This document shows, one piece after another, positions 43,151-52,170 of a stretch of DNA of 64,000 nucleotides. A program made the position numbers and the translations under genes. The notes beneath the pieces were generated by a model that did not search any database, was not told where the DNA came from, and saw only the letters and a program-made list of their open reading frames with translations. How positions within the stretch are numbered: position 1 is the first letter of the stretch; every line of letters begins with the position of its first letter. Source of the stretch: Paraburkholderia silvatlantica (GTDB lineage: Bacteria; Pseudomonadota; Gammaproteobacteria; Burkholderiales; Burkholderiaceae); NCBI RefSeq assembly GCF_003096715.1, contig NZ_QEOL01000019.1, forward strand, positions 62,001 through 126,000, read 5' to 3'.

Positions 43151-43168
43151 AGAATAGGCGTAGCCTCC

Positions 43169-43795
43169 TTATGGCAACAATTTGTTACTCATCTCGCTGG
43201 ATACGACAGCACTCCTTCTACCCGAACCTTCTGCCGAGAGAAGCTCGACACTCAATTGTTCGACGCTGATCTGCCTGTTCATCGCTAGTGTCCGGAGCGT
43301 CGAGAAGGCCTCGCGTTCGCTGAGACCACGGTCGCGCATCAGCATCAGTTGCGCCGAGAATACAAATTTGCGTCCCTTGACGCGCTCTTCGAGTTGCTCG
43401 ATGCGCGCGCGCAACGCGCGATGCGTACGGTGGTTATCGCAGGCGAGCACGCACGCCGACAGCACGCCTTCGTAGCGCACCGGTTTGCGCAGAACGCCCG
43501 ACACGCCCTGATTGATGACCCACAGCAGACGTGACGGCGTCTCCGTGCCGAGAATCGCAATCAGCGGCACGTCGGGCCATTCGAGCTCGCGGCCATGGTT
43601 GGCGACCGACGCGTAGTCGCTGTCGAACATCAGGATGTCGTAGCCATCGAGCGTGGCGAGATCCGGCAACGTGGCGAGAAAGGTCGATTCGACGCCGAGT
43701 CGCCGGAACTGCTGCTCGAGGTTGTGTTGATCCCTGCTCTCGCAATAGAACGCGCAGACTTTCACTCCCCTCAGAGAAAGCGACGTCTTTTTCAC
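43169..43795 (-). CDS. AmiR-like ANTAR-domain antiterminator
   Basis: 208 residues from GTG 43795 with GGGAGG six bases upstream. N-terminal pseudo-receiver (VKVCAFYCESRDQHNLEQQFRRLGVESTF, DILMFDSDYA, LIAILGTETPSRLLWVINQGVSGVLRKPV) then a coiled linker and ANTAR RNA-binding domain (LMLMRDRGLSEREAFSTLRTLAMNRQISVEQLS). As in the amidase operon of Pseudomonas, AmiR antiterminates transcription when released by AmiC. It follows the AmiC-like gene by two bases. Confidence 0.88.
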   Translation of the reverse strand: MKKTSLSLRGVKVCAFYCESRDQHNLEQQFRRLGVESTFLATLPDLATLDGYDILMFDSDYASVANHGRELEWPDVPLIAILGTETPSRLLWVINQGVSGVLRKPVRYEGVLSACVLACDNHRTHRALRARIEQLEERVKGRKFVFSAQLMLMRDRGLSEREAFSTLRTLAMNRQISVEQLSVELLSAEGSGRRSAVVSSEMSNKLLP

Positions 43796-43797
43796 CG

Positions 43798-45030
43798 CTA
43801 CCTCCCGCTGTCATCAGGGGGAACGAAAGATCCCGAATGCTCGGGTTTGACCAGGCCGGACAGGTCGACCCACGTCAGATAAGGGTCTGGTTTGACCGGC
43901 TTCGGCGCCTCCCAGAAGATGTCGAATTGCCCGTCCGCGCGGCAGCGGCCGAGTCGCGGCGTCAGGTAGCTGTGGTTATTGTCCGCGTCGATATGAACGG
44001 TACCTTGCGGCGCCTGCACCTTTTGCCGGCAAACCTCCTTGCAGACAGCCGACGTTTCGGCCGTGCCGCACGCGGCGATCGAGCGGCTCAGAAATACGCC
44101 GCACAGATAAGCCGCTTCGGTATCGACCGAAGGCGAGCTGCTGCTGCCGAAACGGGCACGGTACTCACGCAAAAAGCGCTGGTTATGCTCGCTATGGATC
44201 GACTGGAAATAAACCGACGACACCAGATAGCCCTCGACCGCCTGCGCACCCACCAGCTTCACCTCGGGCTCGCACAGCGTCAGGCTGAGCTTGGCCACGT
44301 CGTTCGATGCGAGGAAACCGTGCTGATGCGCCGAGCGCTGCCACGCGTGATAAAAGTGATACGCCGACTCACCGACGAGCGTATTCAGCACGATGGCCGG
44401 CCGCTTCTCGATGATATCGTCGATGATTGCCTGCACCGTATGTTCGCCCACCGGCACCAGTTGCTCGCCGACGACCGTGCCGCCCGCTTCCTGCATCGCC
44501 TCGCGTGCAATCCGGTTGATCTCCCATGACCACACATAATTCGAGCCGACGTTATAGAGCTTCGTTTCGTAGCGGTCCGTGACATGCCGGATCAGCGGAA
44601 TCACGTGCTGGTTCGGCGCCGCGCCGAGATAGATCACGTTGGCGCTGCTTTCGAAACCTTCATAGCGAGGCGAGTGCCATAGCAGCGCATTGGCGCCTTC
44701 GATTAGCGGCAGCACGCGCTTTCTCGACGCCGACGTGTAGCAGCCGATCACATGCCGCACACCTTGCGTATGCAGCAGTTCGTGGCACATCGCGTAGTAC
44801 TGGTCGAGCGAGCCGCCCGGATCGCGGATCACTGGCTCCAGCAGGAAGTCGAACGACGCGTTGGCGTTCGACTCCTCGATCACCATCAGCACGCCATTCA
44901 GCATTTCGCGGCCGATCGCGCCATAGGTGCCGGTCAGCGAATACAGGATGCCGATACGGATGACCGTTTTGTCCCGGGCCGACGCGCTCTGGCCGGGCCG
45001 CCCGTCGGGCGAAACTTCACTGGTAGACAA
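43798..45030 (-). CDS. AmiC-like amide/urea-binding regulator
   Basis: 410 residues. Start is TTG 45030 with AGGAGG five bases upstream. Periplasmic-binding-protein fold (type I) without signal peptide: IRIGILYSLTGTYGAIGREMLNGVLMVIEESN, VRHVIGCYTSASRKRVLPLIE, YVWSWEINRIAREAMQEAGGTVVGE. The lack of an export signal fits AmiC, the cytoplasmic sensor that holds AmiR until an amide binds. Ten bases downstream of the tandem-nitrilase gene whose product probably destroys the sensed ligand. Confidence 0.87.
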   Translation of the reverse strand: MSTSEVSPDGRPGQSASARDKTVIRIGILYSLTGTYGAIGREMLNGVLMVIEESNANASFDFLLEPVIRDPGGSLDQYYAMCHELLHTQGVRHVIGCYTSASRKRVLPLIEGANALLWHSPRYEGFESSANVIYLGAAPNQHVIPLIRHVTDRYETKLYNVGSNYVWSWEINRIAREAMQEAGGTVVGEQLVPVGEHTVQAIIDDIIEKRPAIVLNTLVGESAYHFYHAWQRSAHQHGFLASNDVAKLSLTLCEPEVKLVGAQAVEGYLVSSVYFQSIHSEHNQRFLREYRARFGSSSSPSVDTEAAYLCGVFLSRSIAACGTAETSAVCKEVCRQKVQAPQGTVHIDADNNHSYLTPRLGRCRADGQFDIFWEAPKPVKPDPYLTWVDLSGLVKPEHSGSFVPPDDSGR

Positions 45031-45039
45031 ACTTCCTCC

Positions 45040-46827
45040 TTACCTGGCAGATGCCGCCTGCGCCCGGACCGCGGATTCGACCAGCGCGGTGTAATGGTGC
45101 GGCAGGCGCATCATCAGCAAATCCTTCCGACGCGCAACGTTCGTCGGATAAACGGTGTCCAGATTCGTCGTGTCGATATCGAGTACGGCATACCCCTCGG
45201 CGTCGAACACGAGCGATTCGCGGCGCGGAAACTCGAATGTATCCGGGCCGAAAACGCCGGACTGTCCAACGTACCCGTGCTGCGCGTCATGACGATTCGA
45301 AAATGCGAGGTACACGTTGTTCTCGCCTGCCCGCACGCGGAAGTGATGCCAGTGACAAGGATCGGCTGCCGTCGGGATCGGGAAGTTCTGACGCACAGCC
45401 GAGCCCGGATGACCACTCGACAGGCGGTTCTTCAGCGCGCCCGGACACGCGATCAGATCGCATCCGGCCAGCGCCAGCACCCGGCACGACTCGGGGAACA
45501 ACGCATCGTAACCGGTCAGAATTCCGAGCCGTCCCAGCGGCGTGTCGAAAGTTCGCCAGTTCTCGCCGGGCGTCGCCCAGGCGAGATCGTCGTCGTCAAG
45601 ATGCAGCTTGCGGTAGGTCCCGACGAGCCCCTCCGGCCCCGCCAGCACGACGCCGTTAAAGTGATGCTGCTGCGCCTGCTCGGCGATACCTGCGACCAGA
45701 TACACGCCGTATTGCATCGCGAGGCGCACGAGCGCGTCGGTGGCCGGGCCCGGAATCGGTTCGGCCGGCGCACCCTGAGACGGACTGCCGGTCAGCGACA
45801 ATTCGGGAAAGACAATCAGCGATGGATGTTCCGCGTTCATCACGCACTCGACGTGCCGCGCGATCTGCGCGAGGTTGTCCGCGAGACTGCCCGACGGATT
45901 GAACTGTGCGGTGGCTACGCGCGAGCGCCGTCCCGGGGGCAAAGGAGCGATGTTATACAGGCGGAAATAATCGAGCGAATTCCATGTGAACGGATTGGTC
46001 ATCAGTTCGGGATATTTGTCGGGACGACGACGCCCGAACGGCGCCGCAACCGTCGGAGACGACGGTTGCGGCGGCACCGTTGTTTGCGAACGGGCGCGAT
46101 CAACGGGTTCGAGTTCGGCATACGCAATGCCGTCGCCACTATCGACCGAGGCGAGGATCGAGCCGTCGCGGCCGATCACGCAACTGCCGCCGCTGAACTG
46201 CACGCCGCGCTCCAGACCCCAGCGGTTGCTCTCGATCAGATAGCAGTCGTTCTCGGCCGCCCTGCTGATCCAGTAAGGAGCGGGCGTACGCTCGGCGAGC
46301 CAGTTGCTGATATGACAGATGATGTCGGTACCGGCCACGCCGAGCAGCCGCGCGGTCTCGATGAAATGAATGTCCATGCAGATCAGCAGACCAACGCGCC
46401 CGATCGGCGTATCGAAAACCTGGTGACCGAGGTTGCCCGGCGCCGCCCACTTCGGCTCCGAAATATACGGGTGCGTCTTGCGATGACAGCCGAGCACGCC
46501 TTCCGGGCCGATCAGCACAGCCGAGTTGTAGTAAAGCCCGGTGGCGGGATCGACCTCGGGCATCCCGAGCACCACGTAACAGCCGTACTGTTTCGCCAGT
46601 TCGACAAAGCGTGTCGTGGTCGGGCCCGGCACCGGCTCGACATACGGCGAGACTTCCGCGCGATCGACCCAGCAGTAGCCGGTCGTCGCCATCTCCGGCG
46701 TGGTGATGAGCCGCGCACCCTCGCGCGCCGCCTGTCCGACGAGCCGCAGCAGCGCGTCGATATTGTCGTGCTTGCGAAACATCGTCGGCTCGAACTGCAC
46801 GGCCGCGACTTTTAGCTGATTCGTCAT
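45040..46827 (-). CDS. Tandem carbon-nitrogen hydrolase, second domain lacking catalytic Cys
   Basis: 595 residues, two CN-hydrolase domains. Domain 1 (about 5-245): Glu45 (TTPEMATTGY), Lys117 (CHRKTHPY), Cys150 (GLLICMDIHF), a complete triad. A Pro-rich linker follows (250-300). Domain 2 (about 303-580): Glu342 (VFPELSLTG), Lys407 (YRKLHLDDDD), but Gly439 (GILTGYDALFP) where the nucleophile should be. So domain 1 should hydrolyse an amide, carbamoyl or nitrile and domain 2 is probably a pseudoenzyme. Nitrilase-fold proteins usually assemble as dimers of this fold, so the fusion may build a pseudo-dimer. Regulated with AmiC/AmiR and a ribose-type ABC importer. Confidence 0.88.
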   Translation of the reverse strand: MTNQLKVAAVQFEPTMFRKHDNIDALLRLVGQAAREGARLITTPEMATTGYCWVDRAEVSPYVEPVPGPTTTRFVELAKQYGCYVVLGMPEVDPATGLYYNSAVLIGPEGVLGCHRKTHPYISEPKWAAPGNLGHQVFDTPIGRVGLLICMDIHFIETARLLGVAGTDIICHISNWLAERTPAPYWISRAAENDCYLIESNRWGLERGVQFSGGSCVIGRDGSILASVDSGDGIAYAELEPVDRARSQTTVPPQPSSPTVAAPFGRRRPDKYPELMTNPFTWNSLDYFRLYNIAPLPPGRRSRVATAQFNPSGSLADNLAQIARHVECVMNAEHPSLIVFPELSLTGSPSQGAPAEPIPGPATDALVRLAMQYGVYLVAGIAEQAQQHHFNGVVLAGPEGLVGTYRKLHLDDDDLAWATPGENWRTFDTPLGRLGILTGYDALFPESCRVLALAGCDLIACPGALKNRLSSGHPGSAVRQNFPIPTAADPCHWHHFRVRAGENNVYLAFSNRHDAQHGYVGQSGVFGPDTFEFPRRESLVFDAEGYAVLDIDTTNLDTVYPTNVARRKDLLMMRLPHHYTALVESAVRAQAASAR

Positions 46828-46880
46828 GCCTGATTCTTCTCCAAGATAAGGGTCGAAGCCGCGTTGTTCGTGGCGTCAAC

Positions 46881-46917
46881 CGCGACGATTCGCGATGCAG
46901 GCCGCGGCGCGCCGCGG
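46881..46917 (-). promoter_or_regulatory. Possible leader hairpins before tandem-nitrilase gene
   Basis: Between the ABC ATPase stop and the hydrolase start, CGCGA-CGAT-TCGCG (46881-46894) and the perfect palindrome CCGCGGCGCGCCGCGG (46902-46917) can form stems in the transcript. AmiR acts by antitermination, so an attenuator is expected somewhere in this operon. The loops do not clearly match the ANTAR consensus (A at 1, G at 4 of a hexaloop). Confidence 0.3.
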
Positions 46918-46933
46918 GCGTGACCGCTGCGGC

Positions 46934-48457
46934 TCATCCTGCGTGACCGGTCATCAACGCGACCAGTTCGCGCTCGTCGAGCTGCTCGCGCGGCAGGTCC
47001 GCCCTGACCTTGCCGTCGTACATCACAAGACAGCGGTCCGACATGCGGATCAGTTCGGCGAGTTCGGTCGAGTAGACGAGCACCGAGCCGCCCTTTTCGG
47101 CGAACCGGTCGATGGCCTGATAAATGATTTCTTTGGTGCCGACATCGACGCCGCGAGTCGGATCGAACAGCAGCAGCGTTTTCGCTCCGGTGAGCAGCGC
47201 CCGCGCGATCAGTGCCTTCTGCTGGTTGCCGCCCGACAAATTGCCGATCCGAAAGCGCAGATAGCGGCGCTCGAGTTCCACCTGCGGCGCGACGTTGCCG
47301 ATCGATCTCGCTTCATGCCGCGCCGAAATCACGCCGCAGCGTGCCATCCGCCGCAGCACCGACTGCGTCACGTTGGCGGCCGTCGTCAGGTGCGGAAATA
47401 TGCCTTCGTTCTTGCGATCCTCGGCGACGAACGCGACCCCACCTTGCAACGTCAGCGCATGGGCGGGGTTCTTGAAGCGCACCGGCCGCCCTCCCATCAC
47501 GATCTGGCCGCTGACCGGCTGGCTCTGGCCCGCCAGCGTGCGAAACAATTCACGCTGGCCTTGCCCTTCGAGCGCGGCGACACCCAGCACTTCGCCGCGC
47601 GCCAGTCGCAGCGACACCGAATCGAAGCCCTTGCCGGTCAGATCGTTGAGCACGAGTGCATCGACGCGCGGCCTCACTTCGGGCTTGCGCGACGGCGCGA
47701 GCGAGTGCGTCGCGCGCCGGCCTACCATCATTTCGAAAATGTCGGCATCGCTCACGTCATTGAGCGCGACGGTCGAAATGCTCCTGCCGCTGCGCAGGAT
47801 CGTCGCGCTCGACGCCAGCTCGCGAATCTCGGCGAGCCGGTGCGAGATGTACAGCACCGCCGTGCCCTGCTGCGTCACGCGCCGCACGAGCCCGAACAGC
47901 CAGTCGACGTCGGCAAGCGCGCCGGTCGGCTCGTCGAGGATCAGCAGCTTCGGCTGCCGGTACATCGCACGTACGATTTCGATGCGCTGGCGCGCAGCCA
48001 GCGACAGGCTGTCGACCGTCGCACCAGCGGCTACGTCCGTGACACCGTATGCGGCCAGCACCTGCGTCACCGCGTCGTTCATCCGCTCGACAGAGATCAG
48101 GCCGCCGGCGTGCCTGAGCGAGCCGGGCAGGAAGAAGTTCTGCGCGACCGACAGATTGGGCACGAGGCTCAACTCCTGAAAGGCCGTCGATACGCCCGCG
48201 GCACGGGCCTCGATCAGGCGCGCCGGCCGGTACGGCGCGCTGTCGAGCGTCATCCTGCCGGTATCTGGCCGGACGACGCCGGACAGCACCTTGACGAGCG
48301 TCGACTTGCCCGCGCCGTTTTCGCCGAGCAGCGCCTGAATCTCGCCGGGCCGGATGCTCAACGACACGTCTTCGAGCGCGACAGTCGCGCCGTACGACTT
48401 CGACAGCGACCGCATGTCCGCAGTGAACCGGTCAAGCGCGCTTATCTGCGTTCCCAT
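46934..48457 (-). CDS. Ribose/galactose-type ABC transporter ATPase (two ABC domains)
   Basis: 507 residues. Domain 1: Walker A GENGAGKST near 45, signature SLSLAARQRIEIVRAM, Walker B LLILDEPTGALADVD. Domain 2 lacks a regular Walker A (LEGQGQRELFRTLAG), as is normal in RbsA/MglA, and has signature NLSGGNQQKALIARALLTGAKTLLLFDPTRGVDVGTKEIIY. Energises uptake through the permease encoded at 49843. Ends 107 bp before the tandem hydrolase, suggesting that the imported compound is the hydrolase substrate. Confidence 0.94.
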   Translation of the reverse strand: MGTQISALDRFTADMRSLSKSYGATVALEDVSLSIRPGEIQALLGENGAGKSTLVKVLSGVVRPDTGRMTLDSAPYRPARLIEARAAGVSTAFQELSLVPNLSVAQNFFLPGSLRHAGGLISVERMNDAVTQVLAAYGVTDVAAGATVDSLSLAARQRIEIVRAMYRQPKLLILDEPTGALADVDWLFGLVRRVTQQGTAVLYISHRLAEIRELASSATILRSGRSISTVALNDVSDADIFEMMVGRRATHSLAPSRKPEVRPRVDALVLNDLTGKGFDSVSLRLARGEVLGVAALEGQGQRELFRTLAGQSQPVSGQIVMGGRPVRFKNPAHALTLQGGVAFVAEDRKNEGIFPHLTTAANVTQSVLRRMARCGVISARHEARSIGNVAPQVELERRYLRFRIGNLSGGNQQKALIARALLTGAKTLLLFDPTRGVDVGTKEIIYQAIDRFAEKGGSVLVYSTELAELIRMSDRCLVMYDGKVRADLPREQLDERELVALMTGHAG

Positions 48458-48505
48458 ACGTCGATCTCCGATGCGGCCTCGCCGCTTTTGCGTTGATGGT
48501 TGCGC

Positions 48506-49732
48506 TCAGGGTTTCGCCGAGACCTTGACGACCGTCAGCCGGTACTCGTCGGGCGCCGCCTTGCAACTGCTGCAGTTGATGCCCGGCTCGTCGGCGGCCT
48601 GTTTGATCGCGGCCGGCAGCGGCTGGATCGTCGCACCCGGTGTCGGTTTGCCGGTCAGCACCGCATCGAGGCTCACTTCAGGCAGCGTCGTCGGGTTGTA
48701 GATCTCGGTCGAGAAGCCATCGGGCACGAGGCCGGCGGCAAACACGTTGCAGCCGTCGGCGATGGTCTTGCCGTTGCACAGCTTGATCTGGTCGGCCGCG
48801 GCCCATGGCAGCGGGTATTCGATGTTGGTCGGCTTCAGGTCGCGCTTGCCGGTCAGAACTTCCATCATCAGCTTGAAAGCGTACCCCGCCGTAGCCGGCG
48901 GCGATCCGGATGAGACGCCCTTGAAGCCGCGTTGCACGTAGTCCTTGTTGAGGAAGCCGAGGCGGAAACCGTTCATGTTCTCGCCGGTGATCGGCACCAT
49001 CCTGCCCTTGCGGTCGGCGACCGCGCGCAGCACGCCGGCCTCGCCGAGTTCGGACCAGATGCCGTCGACATCGGGATGAGCGGCCAGTGCCTTGGCGGTT
49101 TCCTTCTGGCTGACGCGGTCGTCCCAGTAGCCGTAGTACTCCGATACCACCTGAATGCCGGGATACTGCGCGAACACGTGGCGCGCGCCGTCGGCGTGAC
49201 GCTTGTCAACCGACGTGCCCGGCACACCGCGGTTCATGAAGATCTTGCCGTGGCCGCCAAGTTCGTTGACGAGCGCCTGTGCGGTGTTCTCTCCGAAGCC
49301 CGCTGAAATGTAGCTGACGTTGTACGCGCACGGCTCCGTGACGGTCGAGTCGTACATGAAAAATTTGACCCCTTTTTCGCAGCCGCGTTTGACGGTGCGG
49401 TTCAGCGCGGTAGGTGAAATCGGGAAGCTGATGATGCCGTCGGCCTTCGCGTCGATCATGCTTTCGTAGGCGGCAATCTGCGCCTGCGGATCGGTGCCCG
49501 AAATCACCACTTTCAGGTCGACCATCTTGTCGTACGGGGGCGTTTTCGCGAGCGCCTGAATCATGTTCGACGTCTCGCTCATCCAGTTATTGCCCGAGTA
49601 GCTGAGGCTCAGGAAGATCTTGTACTTTCTGGCCGGCGCGCTTTGCGCCGACGCGCCCGACCACGCGGTGCCGAGCAGCGACGCGCCGATCAGCACCGCG
49701 CAGAGTGTCTTGAACAAGGCTTTGCTTTTCAT
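48506..49732 (-). CDS. Periplasmic binding protein, sugar/autoinducer-2 type (ABC)
   Basis: 408 residues from ATG 49732 (signal peptide MKSKALFKTLCAVLIGASLL..., cleavage near GASAQ). Peripla_BP_4 family: KIFLSLSYSGNNWMSETSNMIQAL, ISGTDPQAQIAAYESMIDAKADGIISFP, GVKFFMYDSTVT, DVDGIWSELGEAG. Binds the ligand for the RbsAC-type transporter in the same operon. Because the operon ends in AmiC/AmiR and a nitrilase-fold enzyme, the ligand may be an amide or ureido compound rather than a sugar. Confidence 0.9.
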   Translation of the reverse strand: MKSKALFKTLCAVLIGASLLGTAWSGASAQSAPARKYKIFLSLSYSGNNWMSETSNMIQALAKTPPYDKMVDLKVVISGTDPQAQIAAYESMIDAKADGIISFPISPTALNRTVKRGCEKGVKFFMYDSTVTEPCAYNVSYISAGFGENTAQALVNELGGHGKIFMNRGVPGTSVDKRHADGARHVFAQYPGIQVVSEYYGYWDDRVSQKETAKALAAHPDVDGIWSELGEAGVLRAVADRKGRMVPITGENMNGFRLGFLNKDYVQRGFKGVSSGSPPATAGYAFKLMMEVLTGKRDLKPTNIEYPLPWAAADQIKLCNGKTIADGCNVFAAGLVPDGFSTEIYNPTTLPEVSLDAVLTGKPTPGATIQPLPAAIKQAADEPGINCSSCKAAPDEYRLTVVKVSAKP

Positions 49733-49842
49733 AGGTATCCCACTTTGAAGAAGTGAATGAATCAGTGGATGAATGCAACCTTCTGGTGTGGGGTGAAACT
49801 TCAATCTGGAGAAGCCACGAGCCTGTGCCGCGCCGAACATGC

Positions 49843-50868
49843 TCAGCGTCGGAGCCGCGAAAACCACGTCGCAAGCGAACCCGCCGACGAGCTTTGGCAC
49901 AGCAGCGCGACGACGATGACAAGGCCCGACACGATCAGCCGCCAGCCCTGGGCGAGACCCGTGGCGGCAATCACCGAATCGAGCGTCGTGAGAAACAGCG
50001 TGCCGACGATGGTCCCGAGAAAACTGCCGCGGCCGCCGAGAATAGACGAGCCGCCCACCACGACAGCGGCGATCGAAGGCAACAGATAAGGCTCGCCCAT
50101 CATCAGCGTGGCACCGCCCGAGTAGCCGGTCAGCAGTGCGCCGCCGGCGGCCGCGCATATCGCGCTGCCCGTATAGGTGAGCACCAGCGTGCGCGTCACG
50201 GGAATGCCCGACACGCGCGCGGCGCCGAGACTGCCGCCGATCGCGTAGAGGTTGCGTCCAAACACGGTACGCGTTTGCAGCATGAGGCCCACAACGCAGA
50301 TCGCGACGAACACGAGCACGACGACCGGCACGTTCAGCAGCGAGCCTTTCATCAGCGCTTCGAGGAACAGCGGCGAACCGCCAAGCGTGCTTCCGCTCGT
50401 GTAGCCGAGCGCGATCGAGCCGACGATGATGCCGACACCCATGGTCATGATGAACGGCGGAATCTTCAGCCACGCGATGCCCACGCCGCTCAATGCGCCT
50501 ATCAGCCCGGCGCCGACAAGGATGGCCGGCATCAGATACCAGGCGCCCGCATTCGAGCTGCCGATCAGCGCGGTGCTCATCACGCCGCCGAACATGAACA
50601 GCGACGCCACCGACAGGTCGAGTCCGCCAGACAGGATCACGAGCCCCTGGCCGAACGCGGCGACCAGCAGAAAGCAGCCGAGCGTCAGCACCGTGCTCAC
50701 CTGCGCCCACGATCCGAGGCTCGAGCTGATGAGCCGCGAGCAGGCGATCATCAGCACGGTCAGCGCAAACAACAGGCCCGCGCTCAGATAGTCGGGGTTG
50801 ACCCGGCTTGCGCGGCGCGCGTCGCTTCTCGGACTGGCCATCGTGACATTGGTCGAATTCGTCGTCAT
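49843..50868 (-). CDS. Ribose-type ABC transporter permease
   Basis: 341 residues, BPD_transp_2 (RbsC) family: FGQGLVILSGGLDLSVASLFMFGGVMST, IPPFIMTMGVGIIVGSIALGYTSG, NLYAIGGSLGAARVSGIPVTRTLVLTYTGSAICAAAGGALLTGYSGGAT, and PSIAAVVVGGSSILGGRGSFLGTIVGTLF. Nine or so membrane helices. It starts inside the stop codon of a truncated second permease (ATGA), showing that the operon once encoded a pair. Confidence 0.93.
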   Translation of the reverse strand: MTTNSTNVTMASPRSDARRASRVNPDYLSAGLLFALTVLMIACSRLISSSLGSWAQVSTVLTLGCFLLVAAFGQGLVILSGGLDLSVASLFMFGGVMSTALIGSSNAGAWYLMPAILVGAGLIGALSGVGIAWLKIPPFIMTMGVGIIVGSIALGYTSGSTLGGSPLFLEALMKGSLLNVPVVVLVFVAICVVGLMLQTRTVFGRNLYAIGGSLGAARVSGIPVTRTLVLTYTGSAICAAAGGALLTGYSGGATLMMGEPYLLPSIAAVVVGGSSILGGRGSFLGTIVGTLFLTTLDSVIAATGLAQGWRLIVSGLVIVVALLCQSSSAGSLATWFSRLRR

Positions 50869-51085
50869 GCCACTCTCCGCGCGTGATGCGTGCGGTTCAG
50901 ACCGCGCTCAGCCAGAATCGCCAGAATCAGAAGAACACCCTGAAAGAGGCCGGTGTAGAACGACGACACGCCGACCGCGAACAGCATCTTTTGCATCAGC
51001 AGCAACACGCTGGCGCCGATCATCGAACCGATCGCACCACCCTGGCCGCCGCCGAGGCTTGTGCCGCCGAGCGCAACCGCCGAGC
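50865..51085 (-). pseudogene. C-terminal fragment of a second ribose-type permease
   Basis: Reading VALGGTSLGGGQGGAIGSMIGASVLLLMQKMLFAVGVSSFYTGLFQGVLLILAILAERGL to the stop that overlaps the next permease start. This is the last quarter of an RbsC-like permease. Its upstream part is replaced near 51085 by an unrelated hydrolase gene in another frame. The transporter therefore has one intact permease only. Confidence 0.85.
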
Positions 51086-51951
51086 CGGTTCTCCCTGAAA
51101 ATCTGCCGGATGGTTTGCAGATACCAGCGCCCGGGCAGGTCGAGCGGGTTCTCGTACCAGCTCTGGAACGCTTCTTCCTTTTTCACGTAAGCCGGGTCGT
51201 CGATGTGCTCGTACAGATCGATGTGCTCCGTCACGTAGTGCTGGTCCGGGTGCATGTTTTTCCATCCGCTCAGCATGAAACGGCCTCGCATCAGGCCGCC
51301 GCCAAGCTTCACCAGTTCTTCGTAGAACGACTCGGGATAAGTGTGCACCATCCGCTTGATGGGACCGTCACCCGCGTCGGTGTCGATCGGCGAACCGGCC
51401 AGCACGAGACTCGCGACCTTGTGCGGAAAGCGGGCGGCATACATGGCCGACATCCAGCCGCCCTGGCACAGGCCCACCAGGTTCACCCGGCCGCCGAGCT
51501 CGTCGACGCACACGTTGATCTCGGCGAGATACTGGTCGATCTCCAGATCCTTCATGTCCTCCGTCGCCGACTTCCAGTCGGTCAGGAAAAGCCGCGACAG
51601 TCCGTGCTCGCGCAACGTTTGCATCAGGCTCTGACCCGGCTGGAAGTCGGCGATCATCGCGCGGTGGCCGGCGTACGGCGCATCGACGATGGTCGGCAGG
51701 CCCTGCGGGTTGTCGCCGGAGTAGTCGCGCAGAACCATCGTGCGCAGGTCCAGCAACGGCCGGTTGGCCGTGGCGAGCGCGGGATGCAGTTCGAAATGGA
51801 GCCGCTCTTCTTCCGCGAGGAAAGCGAGATTTCTGGCCGACAGCGAAGCGCCGGTTTCCATCAAGGCTGCGGTGGCCGCCATCGGCCAGAAAAGCGGCAG
51901 CGCGAGCATCGACGTACTGCCGGGACTTTGAGTTTCACGAGGGTGGCTCAA
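51086..51951 (-). pseudogene. PHA-synthase-like alpha/beta hydrolase, C-terminus lost
   Basis: About 290 residues from a TTG at 51951 (GGAG eight bases upstream; GTG 52005 and ATG 51909 are alternatives). DDYAG-like segments, FFLTDWKSATEDMKDLEIDQYL-type text and the nucleophile elbow GLCQGGWMSAMYAARFP identify a PhaC/DUF3141-related hydrolase. It stops matching at FRENRLGG near 51085, before the catalytic Asp and His expected further on, and then runs out of frame over permease DNA to 50908. The deletion joins two operons. A perfect FNR box lies 140 bp upstream. Confidence 0.75.
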
Positions 51952-52090
51952 GGGAATTTCTCCGTTCTTGGTGCAGCGTGTGGAAATCCAGACTTCCCGT
52001 GTCACGCGTGGTCCGACATGTCCGCTCCTTGCAGGTCAGGTAGCGGGTGAGCACAGGCGAAGATTACGCACCCTCTGAGAACAAGGCGCA

Positions 52091-52104
52091 TTGATTTACA
52101 TCAA
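52091..52104. promoter_or_regulatory. FNR/ANR box
   Basis: TTGAT-TTAC-ATCAA is a perfect match to the FNR/ANR consensus (TTGAT-N4-ATCAA). It lies between the minus-strand hydrolase relic and the plus-strand ABC operon at 52275, 140 and 171 bp from their starts. PHA-related hydrolases are often ANR-controlled in Burkholderiales, so the site most likely belonged to the hydrolase promoter. Confidence 0.8.
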
Positions 52105-52170
52105 ATTTATTGCGCTGCACAATCCCAGGTGTGCGCACCCAGGTCATAGGCAAAACCTTTCCACTTCATC

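Noticed and set aside
48506-50710. 734-codon frame as one fused protein
   Set aside because: The upstream part is an out-of-frame reading of the permease; the real binding protein starts with its signal peptide at 49732.
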